Assembly: GCF_001368915.1 (NCBI RefSeq)
Contig: NZ_CSTE01000004.1
Location: forward strand, 62,001-126,000
Reading direction: 5' to 3'
DNA length: 64,000 nucleotides
DNA from: Haloferax massiliensis
Lineage (GTDB): Archaea; Halobacteriota; Halobacteria; Halobacteriales; Haloferacaceae
The position numbers were made by a program, and so were the translations under genes. How positions within the stretch are numbered: the first letter of the stretch is position 1; the number at the start of each line of letters is the position of its first letter. Shown here piece after piece: positions 52,378 to 62,012 of this stretch. The notes under the pieces were generated by a model. The model saw only the letters and a list, made by a program, of their open reading frames with translations, was not told the origin of the DNA and did not search any database.

Positions 52378-52859
52378 GGCGGAGGACCCACCCGCGTCAC
52401 CGGAACTGGTGGCGAGTGGTGCTCGTTGTGAGCATCGCTGCCCTCGTGGGAGCGACTGTCCTCCCGGCGGCGTCATTCACGACTGCGGAGGTAGATCGTG
52501 AGGCGACGGTCTCGGTGGTCGACGATTCGAACGCTATTCACAACCTCGCTGTCGCATCATCAGTCACCATCGGGCAGACGAGTCGGCTAGTGACGGTCAC
52601 GAACGACCTAGAGACTGACGTCTCGGTCGAGATCGCGCTCCGTGCCGACTCCAGCGACAAGGGAGCACTCGTCGTCGATGGCACGAGCGTTGGCGATTCG
52701 TACACGTTCTCCCTTCCGATGGGCACGTCTCGGGACATCGATATCGACGTGGTGTCGGACTCGACGCTCGATGGCGAGCGGGTCTACTTCAGCGTGAACG
52801 CGACAGGGACCGGATTGACAGTGACAGCACCGGACAGAAACGTATCACTGACCACATAG
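52374..52859 (+). CDS. Second DUF1102/TasA-like secreted protein
   Basis: A 161-aa protein with an N-terminal basic region and membrane helix (WWRVVLVVSIAALVGATVLP) followed by ASFTTAEVDREATVSVVDDS, the same post-signal pattern as the protein at 50819. The C-terminal 110 residues are a beta domain (VTVTNDLETDVSVEIAL and DSYTFSLPMGTSRDIDI). The start overlaps the peptidase stop (ATGA). Likely minor fibre subunit, anchor or cap. Confidence 0.75.
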   Translation: MRRRTHPRHRNWWRVVLVVSIAALVGATVLPAASFTTAEVDREATVSVVDDSNAIHNLAVASSVTIGQTSRLVTVTNDLETDVSVEIALRADSSDKGALVVDGTSVGDSYTFSLPMGTSRDIDIDVVSDSTLDGERVYFSVNATGTGLTVTAPDRNVSLTT

Positions 52860-53903
52860 ATGATTCCCGGAATTCACAAACTTCGGTATTTGCTCGCCAC
52901 AAGACCCAGAGCTCTCACGGGCGTCTGTCTCGCAGTTATGCTCGTCGGCCTGGTCGGGGGTGGAGTCACCGCTGTGACACCACCGACCACTGAAGCGTCG
53001 TACAGCAGTGAGATCGATCCAATATCGATGAGCCTTCACTCGCAAGCCACGGTCGAGAATACGTCTTCGTTCTATACCCTGGGTGAAACGCTCACGGACA
53101 GGCCGGTGTACCTGCGTTCGCACACACCCAACGTGACAGTCAGACTGGTGACGACCCCACCCACTGCCGATCACGTACAGATCGATCAGCGCCTGACGCT
53201 CGTCTACGAAGCTCGCACCGCTGGAAACGAGGTGTTCGTAACACAACGACAGCGACTCAACCGGACGAACACCTCAACGGCGGGCGAAACGGTGGTGACT
53301 ACCGCGAGGATGAACATCACCGAAGTTGCCCTGACCGTCGCCCGACTCGAATCTGAGATCGGCGATGCTGGACAGATTCAGGTGTATCTCGACGCTGAAT
53401 CACGATACGACACCTCAACTGGGGCTGGCTCCTTGCGCCACCGCGGACCGCTCCGAATCAGCAAAGACTCGTACCAAATCGGCCACGGGTCTGTAGAGGA
53501 CGAGCTACACCCGACGGAGAGCCTTGTCCGGGTGGACCCGGCAAAAACAAGCTCTCTTCCGTTCCCTATCCTGGGTACGGTTATCTTCCCCCACACGACA
53601 CTCGTATTTGCATTGCTCAGTCTCGGAGGGCTGGTCGGAGCAGGCCTGACCGTCGTCTTCGCCAATCGGTTCGATCCCGACCGTGAACGGGCGGCCCTCC
53701 ACAAAGCCCGCTACGCGGAATGGATCTCAGAGGGCTCACTCCCAGCACACCACCCAGTCAATACAGCACAACTCAATACGTTAGAAGACCTCGTCGACTT
53801 CGCAATCGATACCGAAAAGAGAATCCTGTACGATCCTGCACAGGGAAAGTACGCCGTGTTCGATTCACGTATCGTCTACGTCTACGTGGAGGAACGGATT
53901 TAG
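52860..53903 (+). CDS. DUF5305 membrane protein
   Basis: A 347-aa protein beginning directly after the stop of the previous gene (no gap). One membrane helix near the N-terminus (ALTGVCLAVMLVGLVGGGVT), an outside beta-rich region of about 200 residues with NxT/S sites, a second helix (TTLVFALLSLGGLVGAGLTV), and a cytoplasmic tail that ends with YDPAQGKYAVFDSRIVYVYV. This matches DUF5305, which in haloarchaea is regularly encoded with signal peptidases and DUF1102-like proteins, so it is probably an assembly or anchoring factor. Confidence 0.8.
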   Translation: MIPGIHKLRYLLATRPRALTGVCLAVMLVGLVGGGVTAVTPPTTEASYSSEIDPISMSLHSQATVENTSSFYTLGETLTDRPVYLRSHTPNVTVRLVTTPPTADHVQIDQRLTLVYEARTAGNEVFVTQRQRLNRTNTSTAGETVVTTARMNITEVALTVARLESEIGDAGQIQVYLDAESRYDTSTGAGSLRHRGPLRISKDSYQIGHGSVEDELHPTESLVRVDPAKTSSLPFPILGTVIFPHTTLVFALLSLGGLVGAGLTVVFANRFDPDRERAALHKARYAEWISEGSLPAHHPVNTAQLNTLEDLVDFAIDTEKRILYDPAQGKYAVFDSRIVYVYVEERI

Positions 53904-54066
53904 GGTCTCTCGAGCGACCCTAACCCACGTAATCATGGCAGACACCAACCGGACCCTCGTTTCTCAGGGATTTCGAGTCGAGTGAGTGTGAATTGCCGCG
54001 CTAGGCTTCGGGCCACCCCTTCGTAAGCCGGCCCTTGGGTCGAGAACCGTGGTCACCGCGTTCCCG

Positions 54067-56472
54067 TCACCTGTCGGATGTGGACTCGTCACTCGGGTCC
54101 GGCGGTCTCGCGAGGACTTCTTCGAGGATGCGCCGATGGGCATTCCGAAGGTGATTGCCGAACGTCGGCGCCGAGATACCCATCATGTCCGCGATGTCAG
54201 TCCCGCTCTTTCGGCGCGGGGTTTCGTAATAGCCCTCGTCATACGCGGTTGTGAGCGCCTCGTACTGCCGGTTCGTGAGCGTTTTGGTGATCATATCCCA
54301 CGAGGACGGGCCCAGCCGACTTGCGGCCGTTTTCTTGGCGAGTAGGTCCACGCCGCCGAAACTCGACTTGAGCTGGTTGACGAACGCCCGGCTATCGGTT
54401 CCCGGCGGAGTGGTGGCCGTGATTTCACAGTACTCCGGGTACGCAGTCAGCCCGACTAGCGTACTGCCATGGTCTGCAAGCCATTCGACTAGACCGACGT
54501 CCGTCACCTGCAACTCGACGGAGATGTCATCGCCGCCGTCCTCGTGCCGGCTCCGCGTCTCGATCGAGATGAACTGATTGCAGACTCGGGAGAGTCGTTC
54601 GGAATCTGCGACCGAGACCTGCAGACTGTAGGTGCCATCGGGTTGCGGCGTTGACTTGTCCAGCGTCACCTTCGAGTCGAGTTCAGTGGCGAATCGAACG
54701 AAGAATTCGGTCGAATCCGTTATCCGAATTCGGAGTTCTGTCCCCGGAGAAGGGTGGAGCGCCTGTTTTCGATGGGTCGCGTTGATCGCGGCCCCGATCG
54801 ACTCCCCCAACTCTCGAAGGACATCCTTTTTCAGGACTTCCTGGCCATCGTTCGTGCCGGCATAGAGGGTGAGGACCCCATACGTGGCTGATCGGTAGGT
54901 TATCGGGATCGCCGTTACGGTGCGAAAGCTGCGTGCTTCTGCGGCCTCCTGCCAACGGTCGAACTCGGGGTCGGACACGGAGAAGAACTGCACCTCACCC
55001 GTGCGAAGCGCGCGCTCAGCGGGTTCTCTGGTCGTGTCCGTGTCGATTCCAGACGCGAGTGTGTCCAGGAAATCCTCTCCCTCGCCGGCTACAGTCCGTG
55101 GAACGAATCGCTCACTTGCCTGGTTGAAATCGCCGATCCAGGCGAGTTCGTACGGCCCGGCCTCCGCGAGTTGCTCACAGACGACTCGCTCGATCTCGCG
55201 CCGATTACTCGCCCTGATCAGTTTCGCATTGATCTCTCGAACCAACCGATTCGTCTGGGCGAGTACCGACAGTTGCTCGCGTTGCGCCTTCAGCTGCTGG
55301 GTACGCCGCCTCCTGTCGGAGATGTCCCGGCCGATTCCGACCATCCCGATGAGATCTCCTTCCGTATCCGTAATCTGCTGGAGAGAGATTTCGAGCGGGA
55401 TTGCTTTCCCGGATCTGGAAACAAGCGTCGCCTCAGTGATCACCGTCCCTTCTTCGAGGGCTGTAACGACTGCCTCGGAGATGTGAGACTCGTCTGCAGC
55501 GCTCATCAGTTCAACAATGGCTTTCTCATCGAGCTCCGAGCTGGAGTACCCACTGACGTCCGAGAGGGCTGCATTCCAGCGCCTGAGCCGCCCACCTCTG
55601 TCCGTGACGAAAAATATGTCATCGAGGGCGTCCAGTGCATCTTGAACGAACTGTCGTTCGGCTCGAAGGTCGTGTTCGGTTTCACGGAGGGCCGTGACGT
55701 CGACAACCACTGCCTGACCGACAGCTTCGCCGCGGAGTTCCCCGGGTGCAGTCGAAACCTGGATGTGCCGCTCGTTGCCCTCTTCACTGACGATTCGCAT
55801 CTGCGTCGGTCCGGCTGCCTCTTCCGCGGAGATCACCCGAGCTACCTCCTCCTCCGCGATATCTGTATGCTCGGTGTCGATGAAGTCGAAGATCGATCTG
55901 CCGATCAGTTCGGACGGGCTGTCTACCTCAAGCAGGTCGGCGGTCGCCTGATTCGAGTAGCGGATTGTCCCCCCCTTGTCGAAGACGTTAATCGGTGCGG
56001 GAGAAGATTGCACCAGTTCTCGATACCGCCGCTGGCTCTCCAGTTCCTCCGCGTAACCCTCATCTCCGCTAGCAACCTCCTCTAGGGACGCGATAATCTC
56101 TCCTGACTTTTCCGGTGATGAAATCACTTCATCGGCACCAGCCACTCTGGCCGCTCTGGCACGTTCCTCGTCTGACTCCGCGATGACGACTGTCAGGTTT
56201 TCGTCGAGCAAGCGGACCACGCGTACGAAATCCGGGCTGTCCATCCCAGAGAGTGGGGCTTCAGCGAGCAGGACGTCTGGGTCGCTCTCGCGAACCCAAT
56301 CAAAGGCCTGCTCTACGCTCTGTGTCCGTTCGATATCCACGCCAGGTTGCGGTGTTCGTGCCGCAGACTCGATATCGGACGTCGCCGTGGCGCCAACAAC
56401 GACGACTGTCATTACTGCGTCCGAGTCATCCACTCCGGAATCAGTCCTATTGGTTGAGGAATGTCTTGCCAC
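54067..56472 (-). CDS. Bat-type multidomain sensor and transcriptional regulator
   Basis: An 801-aa protein. Residues 20-140 are a receiver-like domain with glutamate at the phospho-acceptor position (VLLAEAPLSG, E71). Two PAS domains (about 150-265 and 270-385), one GAF domain (about 405-560), a Bat-N-like domain and a C-terminal HTH-10 (LTNRQYEALTTAYDEGYYET, then MMGISAPTFGNHLRNAHR) follow. Like the protein at 10777 it lacks a kinase domain. ATG 56472 gives a polar 20-residue leader; MTVVVVGATA at 56412 is an alternative start. It converges on the DUF5305 gene. Confidence 0.9.
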   Translation of the reverse strand: MARHSSTNRTDSGVDDSDAVMTVVVVGATATSDIESAARTPQPGVDIERTQSVEQAFDWVRESDPDVLLAEAPLSGMDSPDFVRVVRLLDENLTVVIAESDEERARAARVAGADEVISSPEKSGEIIASLEEVASGDEGYAEELESQRRYRELVQSSPAPINVFDKGGTIRYSNQATADLLEVDSPSELIGRSIFDFIDTEHTDIAEEEVARVISAEEAAGPTQMRIVSEEGNERHIQVSTAPGELRGEAVGQAVVVDVTALRETEHDLRAERQFVQDALDALDDIFFVTDRGGRLRRWNAALSDVSGYSSSELDEKAIVELMSAADESHISEAVVTALEEGTVITEATLVSRSGKAIPLEISLQQITDTEGDLIGMVGIGRDISDRRRRTQQLKAQREQLSVLAQTNRLVREINAKLIRASNRREIERVVCEQLAEAGPYELAWIGDFNQASERFVPRTVAGEGEDFLDTLASGIDTDTTREPAERALRTGEVQFFSVSDPEFDRWQEAAEARSFRTVTAIPITYRSATYGVLTLYAGTNDGQEVLKKDVLRELGESIGAAINATHRKQALHPSPGTELRIRITDSTEFFVRFATELDSKVTLDKSTPQPDGTYSLQVSVADSERLSRVCNQFISIETRSRHEDGGDDISVELQVTDVGLVEWLADHGSTLVGLTAYPEYCEITATTPPGTDSRAFVNQLKSSFGGVDLLAKKTAASRLGPSSWDMITKTLTNRQYEALTTAYDEGYYETPRRKSGTDIADMMGISAPTFGNHLRNAHRRILEEVLARPPDPSDESTSDR

Positions 56473-56602
56473 CTCCTTATATTTTCAGGCTCTGTTGAAA
56501 TCCAATCTCTTCGACACCTTTCACGCTGAAACAGCCGTTGATTAGAACTTCCCACTCAACAGTCACACACTCACAACAAAAATTGGTAACAAAAACTCAA
56601 CT

Positions 56603-57064
56603 TCAGTTGCTGTGAATCAGTAATTCAATTAGAACAAACATAGCCCAAACCGTAGGGATCGATAGCAAGTGGGTGAATGCGAACACGGTGCTCGAACTAT
56701 GTACGAATCGACGTGGCGGTTCATTTTGACTGCGCCACTCGATTAATTTCCCGATGAGAACTGCGATGACTACGAGAGGGAGTCCATAGCCAAACAAGAG
56801 TACTGGGACTGCGGGACCGAAGAAGGAAGGACTCGCAGGAATTCCACCAATTGCGGCGAGGACAGTTCCTGCGGTGAATAGAACCGCCAAATGTCCTAGC
56901 ACGCTGATGAGCGTGAGACTTCCTGTTGAAAACGGTGGCGGTGTCTCGTATCGGGTAGCGAGTACTCGAATACAGTAGGCAATTGTTGCCGAACTACCGA
57001 AGAGACCGATAAGAGCCACGAGGGGGAGAGTTGTAACGAACCCCGGTGCTCCACCTGTTGACAT
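56603..57064 (-). CDS. Four-helix membrane protein, unknown
   Basis: A 153-aa membrane protein from ATG 57064 (start MSTGGAPGFVTTLPLVALIG). Hydrophobic segments lie at about 10-30, 45-68, 75-100 and 125-150. The frame is open further upstream, but there it encodes a different thing, an HTH fragment (57128-57208). AGACATATC about 25 nt upstream of the ATG is a plausible TATA box. No family recognised. Confidence 0.55.
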   Translation of the reverse strand: MSTGGAPGFVTTLPLVALIGLFGSSATIAYCIRVLATRYETPPPFSTGSLTLISVLGHLAVLFTAGTVLAAIGGIPASPSFFGPAVPVLLFGYGLPLVVIAVLIGKLIEWRSQNEPPRRFVHSSSTVFAFTHLLSIPTVWAMFVLIELLIHSN

Positions 57065-57127
57065 ATTTGTTTCTTTTTTGTCGAGATGATATGTCTTCTG
57101 GGTACTCTTTGGTGGAACAAAATGCAA

Positions 57128-57208
57128 TACGTAGTTCGTTGCGAGTTCAGAGACCGTCTGCTCACCGTGGAGGGCAATGAGGGCGCGAACCTCGCCTTCT
57201 GTGAGCAT
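57128..57208 (-). pseudogene. Winged-helix regulator, N-terminal fragment
   Basis: From ATG 57208 the sequence is MLTEGEVRALIALHGEQTVS followed by ELAT, a standard start of haloarchaeal HTH regulators (helix 1 and the beginning of the turn), then it leaves the family. Only about 24 residues are left. It runs in frame into the membrane protein but has nothing to do with it, so a deletion joined them. Confidence 0.5.
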
Positions 57209-57373
57209 ACTGTTGCATACTAGCGAACCAATATCTAACTCACTTCGGCACCGCACCTCGTCGCGCCGAGTACCGCGAAGACTTTTCCACGTTCACAGAA
57301 TACGGGAGCGCATGGCCCTCCAGCCCACACGCGTCGCCAGCGAACGAACGCCCAGAGCGGGCGGTGACCGGAG

Positions 57374-58303
57374 ATGACCGCCATCGAGACGCGCGGCCTC
57401 ACGAAGCGCTACGACGGCGCGCCCGCCGTCGCCGACCTCAACCTCACCGTCGACGAGGGCGAGGTGTACGGCTTCCTCGGCCCGAACGGCGCCGGGAAGT
57501 CCACGACCATTGATATGCTGATGGACTACACACGCCCGAGTACGGGGACAGCGCGGATTTTCGGGTTAGACGTCCGCGAGGAGGCAAGCACGATTCACGC
57601 CCGCACCGGCATCCTCCCGGACCGTTTCGGCGTCTACGGCTCGCTCACCGGCCGCGAACACGTCGCCTACATCCTCGACGCGAACGACGCGACCGGCGAC
57701 CCCGAGACGATCCTCGACCGTGTCGGCCTCACGGACGCCGTTGACCAACGCGCCGGGGGGTATTCGAAGGGGATGCAACAACGCCTCGGCCTGGGGATGG
57801 CCATCGCCGGTGATCCAGACCTCCTCATCCTCGACGAGCCGTTCTCCGGACTGGATCCGTATGGAGTTCGGTTAGTCCGTGAAGTCGTCTCGGACGAGCG
57901 CGACCGCGGTGCGACAATCTTCTTCTCCAGTCACGTCCTCGACCAAGTCGAGCGCGTCTGCGACCGCGTCGGCCTGCTCGCCGACGGCGAACTCGTCGCC
58001 GAAGGCGCGCCGGCAGAACTCCGCGCGACGGCAGGTGTCGAAAGCCGCCTCCGTATCGACGCCGACGCCGATGATACCGCGCTCGCGGCCGTGCGAGCCA
58101 TCGATGGCGTCACGCGTATCACGCGAACGGACGGTCGAATCGAGGTCGTCTGCGACGCCGCGACTCGCTATCGTGCGCTCGAAGCACTCGACGATTCCGG
58201 GGCGACGATTCGGTCGTTCGACGTCGATGTGGGCACGATAGAGGACGCCTTCGTCGCCATGGCCGACGGTGAGCCGACGGCGCCAAGCGAGGACGCGCCG
58301 TAA
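57374..58303 (+). CDS. ABC exporter ATP-binding protein
   Basis: A 309-aa ATPase of the ABC-2/CcmA type. Walker A GPNGAGKST, signature YSKGMQQRLGLGMAIAG, Walker B LLILDEPFSGLDP and switch histidine FSSHVLDQV are intact. The C-terminal 90 residues form the usual short domain ending VDVGTIEDAFVAMADGEP. It powers export, probably with the double permease at 58304-60184, whose gene lies convergent with no base between the two stop codons. That opposite orientation is unusual for partners. Confidence 0.92.
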   Translation: MTAIETRGLTKRYDGAPAVADLNLTVDEGEVYGFLGPNGAGKSTTIDMLMDYTRPSTGTARIFGLDVREEASTIHARTGILPDRFGVYGSLTGREHVAYILDANDATGDPETILDRVGLTDAVDQRAGGYSKGMQQRLGLGMAIAGDPDLLILDEPFSGLDPYGVRLVREVVSDERDRGATIFFSSHVLDQVERVCDRVGLLADGELVAEGAPAELRATAGVESRLRIDADADDTALAAVRAIDGVTRITRTDGRIEVVCDAATRYRALEALDDSGATIRSFDVDVGTIEDAFVAMADGEPTAPSEDAP

Positions 58304-60184
58304 TCAATCGAGTGCGCGGCGCCGATAGCTGATGAGGGCGAGCGCGACTGGGAGTGCGAACCAGCAGAGGAGTTCCCCGAGGGCGACCGCCGGATGAAGA
58401 TACCAGACAGGGACATCCGCGCCGTAGGCCGCCCGCACGACCACAATATTTGAGAAGACGTTCGACTGAAGCGCGTCGGTGAGTACCCCGGCCGCGTTCC
58501 CGGCAGAGTTCGGAACGCCGAGGAGGGCGTTCGTCACGACGTGATAGAGGCTCGCTGGTGGCGCCCACCGGAGCAGAAGGTACGTCGGGCTCGCTGGCGG
58601 GGAGAAACCGTTTACGGCCGTCCCGGTGAGCGCGCCGTAGACGATGTTCGAAATCTGGAACCACGTCAGGTAGAGGCCGGCAAGCACAAGGACGGCGACG
58701 CCCGCGACCATCTGCCGGCGTACGACTGTCGAGAGCGCGACGCCGAATCCCGTCATGCAGTAGACGAAAGCGACAGTAACCGCAAGGAACCCGACGAGTA
58801 CGTGTGGTGGGGCGACGCCGTGCTGGGGGATGGCGACGAGGCACGTTCCGAGGACGACGAGGACGAGCGAGAACGCGATTGCGCTGGCTCGTCCGATGAT
58901 AACACCGACGAGCGTCGCGGAGCGCGAAACGGCCGTCCCGGCCGTCATACGGATGCTCCCGGAGTCGCGTTCGGTGACGACCGTGCGAAATGTCAGCAGA
59001 AGCGTTCCAAATCCGCCGATAACGCTGATCGGCGATTGCAGGGCAGCAAGCGGCACGCGCGCTCCGAGGGCATCTCGAACAAGTGTTGACGGCGAGAGGC
59101 TGAGGACTCCGGCGACGAGGACTGTCGCGCCGAGTAGCCAGACGCCGGAGCCGTGCGTAAGCCGGCGGAACTCGCGTCGCGCGAGCGGCTGCCACCGTCC
59201 GGGGAGCGAATCCACCCAGCCTCCGCGGCCGACGACCGCTGTGGCCGGCGTTACGGCGACACGCGGGAGTGACGGACGGTTCGCCCACGTACGGCGGAGC
59301 CGGCCGGGGCCACCACGCGGGGTGAGGTCGCCGTAGCGGATTGCCGAGACGCCCACGAGGAGCGCGAGGGCAGGCCACGCGAGGAAGATGGGGACACCGA
59401 CCCATACCGGCAGCGGCGGGGACGCCGTGGCGAGCGTCCCGTTGTTGCGGAGCGCGTCGCTCACTTGGAGCGCGGCACTTCCGGGACCGACCGGGACCCC
59501 GAGGAGCCAATCCGTGAGCACGTAGTAGGCGCTCGGGAGAGAGAACCATTTGAGAGCAGAGAACAGCTCGGGGTGGGCCATCTCGTTACTCGGCGTGGAG
59601 CCCGTCACGAGATTCCAGAGGAGCGCAACCGTGATGTCGCTCCAGAATATCCCGAGGAGGAGCGTGACGGCGAAGACGACGCCGGCGGCGCGCGTGGTCG
59701 AGGACATCGCGGCCGAGAGCGAGACGGTGACGGTCGTCCACGCGAACGCATAGGCGGCCGCCGCGACGAGGAGGCCAGCGAGCACGGGGAGAGAGATACT
59801 CTCGTACGTGTACGTACCGTAGGCGACGAGCAGCGGCGTGGTGACGAGGACGGGAACCATGATGGCGGCTCCGCGGCCGAGAGCCTTCCCAACGACGAGG
59901 TCGGTGCGGGAGAGTTCAGTGCCAAGGAGCACGCGGGCGGTGCCGCTCTCGCGCTCGCCGACGACTGATCGGAAGCCCAGCGCGGCGGCGGCGAACGGAA
60001 CGACAATTGCGACGGCGGTCTGAGCGCGTGGAAACGCGGCGGCGTCGCCGAGGTGTCGGACGACGGCCTGTTCGGGACTCGTGGGGACGCGGCTCACGAG
60101 GAGGAGACAGAGCGCCAGAAGCCACGGCGTCTTTCCTCGGAGGCATCGCTGGAACTCTGTTCGTACGACTGACATGGAGGGCAT
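58304..60184 (-). CDS. ABC-2 type permease, tandem duplicated (two permease halves fused)
   Basis: A 626-aa protein of two similar halves. Each starts with an amphipathic N-terminus and carries R-x-V-V-x-E-R-(E/D)-S-G (SVVGERESGTARVLLG in half 1, TVVTERDSGSIRMTAG in half 2), the cytoplasmic coupling motif of NosY-like permeases, and six helices. Half 2 begins near WQPLARREFRRLTHGSG. ATG 60184 is chosen because TTCTTATAC stands about 27 nt upstream on the minus strand. It probably pairs with the ATPase at 57374. Substrate unknown. Confidence 0.88.
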   Translation of the reverse strand: MPSMSVVRTEFQRCLRGKTPWLLALCLLLVSRVPTSPEQAVVRHLGDAAAFPRAQTAVAIVVPFAAAALGFRSVVGERESGTARVLLGTELSRTDLVVGKALGRGAAIMVPVLVTTPLLVAYGTYTYESISLPVLAGLLVAAAAYAFAWTTVTVSLSAAMSSTTRAAGVVFAVTLLLGIFWSDITVALLWNLVTGSTPSNEMAHPELFSALKWFSLPSAYYVLTDWLLGVPVGPGSAALQVSDALRNNGTLATASPPLPVWVGVPIFLAWPALALLVGVSAIRYGDLTPRGGPGRLRRTWANRPSLPRVAVTPATAVVGRGGWVDSLPGRWQPLARREFRRLTHGSGVWLLGATVLVAGVLSLSPSTLVRDALGARVPLAALQSPISVIGGFGTLLLTFRTVVTERDSGSIRMTAGTAVSRSATLVGVIIGRASAIAFSLVLVVLGTCLVAIPQHGVAPPHVLVGFLAVTVAFVYCMTGFGVALSTVVRRQMVAGVAVLVLAGLYLTWFQISNIVYGALTGTAVNGFSPPASPTYLLLRWAPPASLYHVVTNALLGVPNSAGNAAGVLTDALQSNVFSNIVVVRAAYGADVPVWYLHPAVALGELLCWFALPVALALISYRRRALD

Positions 60185-60318
60185 ACTGGAGCAGGTTTTG
60201 CGCACTTGTATAAGAACTTGTGATTGGGGAGGACTGTTGATTCTGTTCAGTCTAGTAGTCGGGTATATCGAGTCAGACGTGAACAAGCGCTTGCTCAGCT
60301 TCTGTTCCTCCTGTCTCG

Positions 60319-60561
60319 TTGCGGGAACTACGGTGCCGTTCAACGAATTGTGAGGATGGACTTCCGGACTACGAAGGAGGTCTCGTCACTCACGAGTTCC
60401 TCCGAAAGCTGGCCAACCATCTCGAACCCGGTGAAGAACTCGACATCCAGACGGCGGGGTTCACGAACTGCCGCTTCCCCGTGCTTGCGAAGCGGTACGT
60501 CGTTCGCGACGGCGAAGTCCTCCACGCCGATCTCAATTCCCTCAAGCCGATCGACGAGTAG
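60319..60561 (+). CDS. Small protein of unknown function, start uncertain
   Basis: The frame from TTG 60319 contains a well-formed domain of about 60 residues (LPDYEGGLVTHEFLRKLANH, then FTNCRFPVLAKRYVVRDGEV). There is no ATG or GTG before this part in frame, so the gene either uses TTG or has lost its start. It precedes the DUF6735 gene by 67 bp in the same direction and may be cotranscribed. No family recognised. Confidence 0.45.
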   Translation: MRELRCRSTNCEDGLPDYEGGLVTHEFLRKLANHLEPGEELDIQTAGFTNCRFPVLAKRYVVRDGEVLHADLNSLKPIDE

Positions 60562-60628
60562 AGTTGTTCGTCCCCCGGGAGGGGTGCGGGGCGATCCAGT
60601 CGCGGTCGCCCCGTGAGGTGATTGCTCG

Positions 60629-61300
60629 ATGGGACACCGCGCACTCGTTGCGTACGAACGCACGGACGGACAGTACACACTCCACTACAGCCATTGGGGC
60701 GCAGCGAACCTGAAGCTCAAGCACCGAATTTCGGCTGAGTCGCCGTTCGGTGGTGACGACACCGACTCCAAGTGGGCGAAACAGCTGCTGGCTGAACTGG
60801 TCGATGGCCTCGAGGCAGATGCCGTCGACGGCTACCTCGCTGACGAGGATCGACCGTCGACGGTCGTCGAGCCGAAGCCTCGTGCCAGCGGGCTCACCCT
60901 CGACGAGATCGTCGCTGACCATCTCGACTACCTCCACCACGAGGCGTTCTTCGTGGTGTCGACGACGTTCGAGGTGACCGCCTATCGGACGCTGTGGTTC
61001 GGGCTCCAGTACGACTCGGAGACAGTCGAACAGGGAGAGACGGTCGGGAACGGCGCGCTTGCGACGGTGCGTTGGTACGACGGCGAGCCTGTTGGCGACA
61101 GCCACCTGCAGGGACAGTTCGCGGCCTTCAAAGACGTCGGCGGCGACATGCTCGACAAAGGCGTCTTCACACCGTCGACGGCGAGGCAGTATCTGAAACG
61201 GAAGCTCGCTGAGTGGGTCGGAGACCGGCAGGAGTTGCTCATTCCGACTGGGGAATTGCCCTTCGAGAAGGCGATCCTGAACCACTCCGAGAGGGGGTAA
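60629..61300 (+). CDS. DUF6735 family protein
   Basis: A 223-aa acidic soluble protein that begins MGHRALVAYERTDGQYTLHY followed by SHWGAANLKLKHRI, the hallmark of haloarchaeal DUF6735 proteins. Later segments include HHEAFFVVSTTFEVTAYRTL and STARQYLKRKLAEWVGDRQE. It occurs mostly in Halobacteria, often on plasmids or near mobile DNA. Function unknown; no catalytic motif seen. Confidence 0.8.
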   Translation: MGHRALVAYERTDGQYTLHYSHWGAANLKLKHRISAESPFGGDDTDSKWAKQLLAELVDGLEADAVDGYLADEDRPSTVVEPKPRASGLTLDEIVADHLDYLHHEAFFVVSTTFEVTAYRTLWFGLQYDSETVEQGETVGNGALATVRWYDGEPVGDSHLQGQFAAFKDVGGDMLDKGVFTPSTARQYLKRKLAEWVGDRQELLIPTGELPFEKAILNHSERG

Positions 61301-61412
61301 CCAGGGCGATTTGGCCCTGTTGGAATCCTCAACAACCAACATACTAATGAGGGTCAGTAAGTAGAGACCAGCAACTGGACGTGGGTGTACCGTCTACAAG
61401 TTCGATGCCTGC

Positions 61413-61727
61413 TTACCAAGCGTCTCGCCAGTAACCGTATCCGATGACAGCGAGGATAGTGGCGACACCGAAACTGAGGAACGTGCCGATGGACCAAACC
61501 GACGCAATCACGAATCCCCAGAGGCCAGCAACGACAACGCCGTGTTCCAAGTCGTCGATACGGCCAGTCGCGTACGCTGAACCGAAGGCGACCGTCAGAA
61601 GTAGGCCGAATATCGGTTGCTGTGCGTACAGAAACGCCCCCGCGAGGATGGAGACCACGACAATCCCCGCAAGCCCGTCGTAGAGGTTTGGAACATTGGC
61701 GGGCGTACGTGATTCTGACGTAACCAT
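61413..61727 (-). CDS. Small membrane protein, unknown
   Basis: A 104-aa protein, start MVTSESRTPANVPNLYDGLA, with three hydrophobic segments (IVVVSILAGAFLYAQQPIFG, a second with LLLTVAFGSAYATG, and a C-terminal one with WSIGTFLSFGVATILAVIGY). ATG 61727 fits the polar start; the frame continues upstream without protein character. No family recognised. Confidence 0.55.
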   Translation of the reverse strand: MVTSESRTPANVPNLYDGLAGIVVVSILAGAFLYAQQPIFGLLLTVAFGSAYATGRIDDLEHGVVVAGLWGFVIASVWSIGTFLSFGVATILAVIGYGYWRDAW

Positions 61728-62012
61728 ATGAATGCGTACAGACCTCGGTCGGAAAAATGGTTGGGCTCCGTCACTTTCGCCCCCGGTATGCGATTTCGTT
61801 ATCTGAGGCCGTTCTGACGGCAAGTAGATGGTTACTTCGCAGACCCTCCACCCGCTGTTTCGCCGCGAATAATATCTGGGTGATAGTATTTCAACAAGGC
61901 CGAAAATTTGAATTGTACCGTAGGCCGAACCCTCTGAAACAGCCACTGCAAGCACTTCGGGTGGAACGGTACGACCAAACGAACTAATTGAGTTGTTTGC
62001 CAATTCGGTATA

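Noticed and set aside
56480-56510. GGCTCTGTTGAAATCC as terminus of an IS5-type element
   Set aside because: Only one end is visible and no transposase or second terminus follows within a plausible distance, so it is not listed as an element.
58119-59549. Long arginine-rich frame on the minus strand
   Set aside because: Out-of-frame shadow of the ABC permease and ATPase genes in GC-rich DNA.
61351-61418. tRNA-like end pairing GTAAGTA with TGCTTAC followed by CA, and an internal GTTCGA
   Set aside because: The enclosed length is too short (about 60 nt), no D-arm or anticodon arm can be drawn and the T-arm does not pair.
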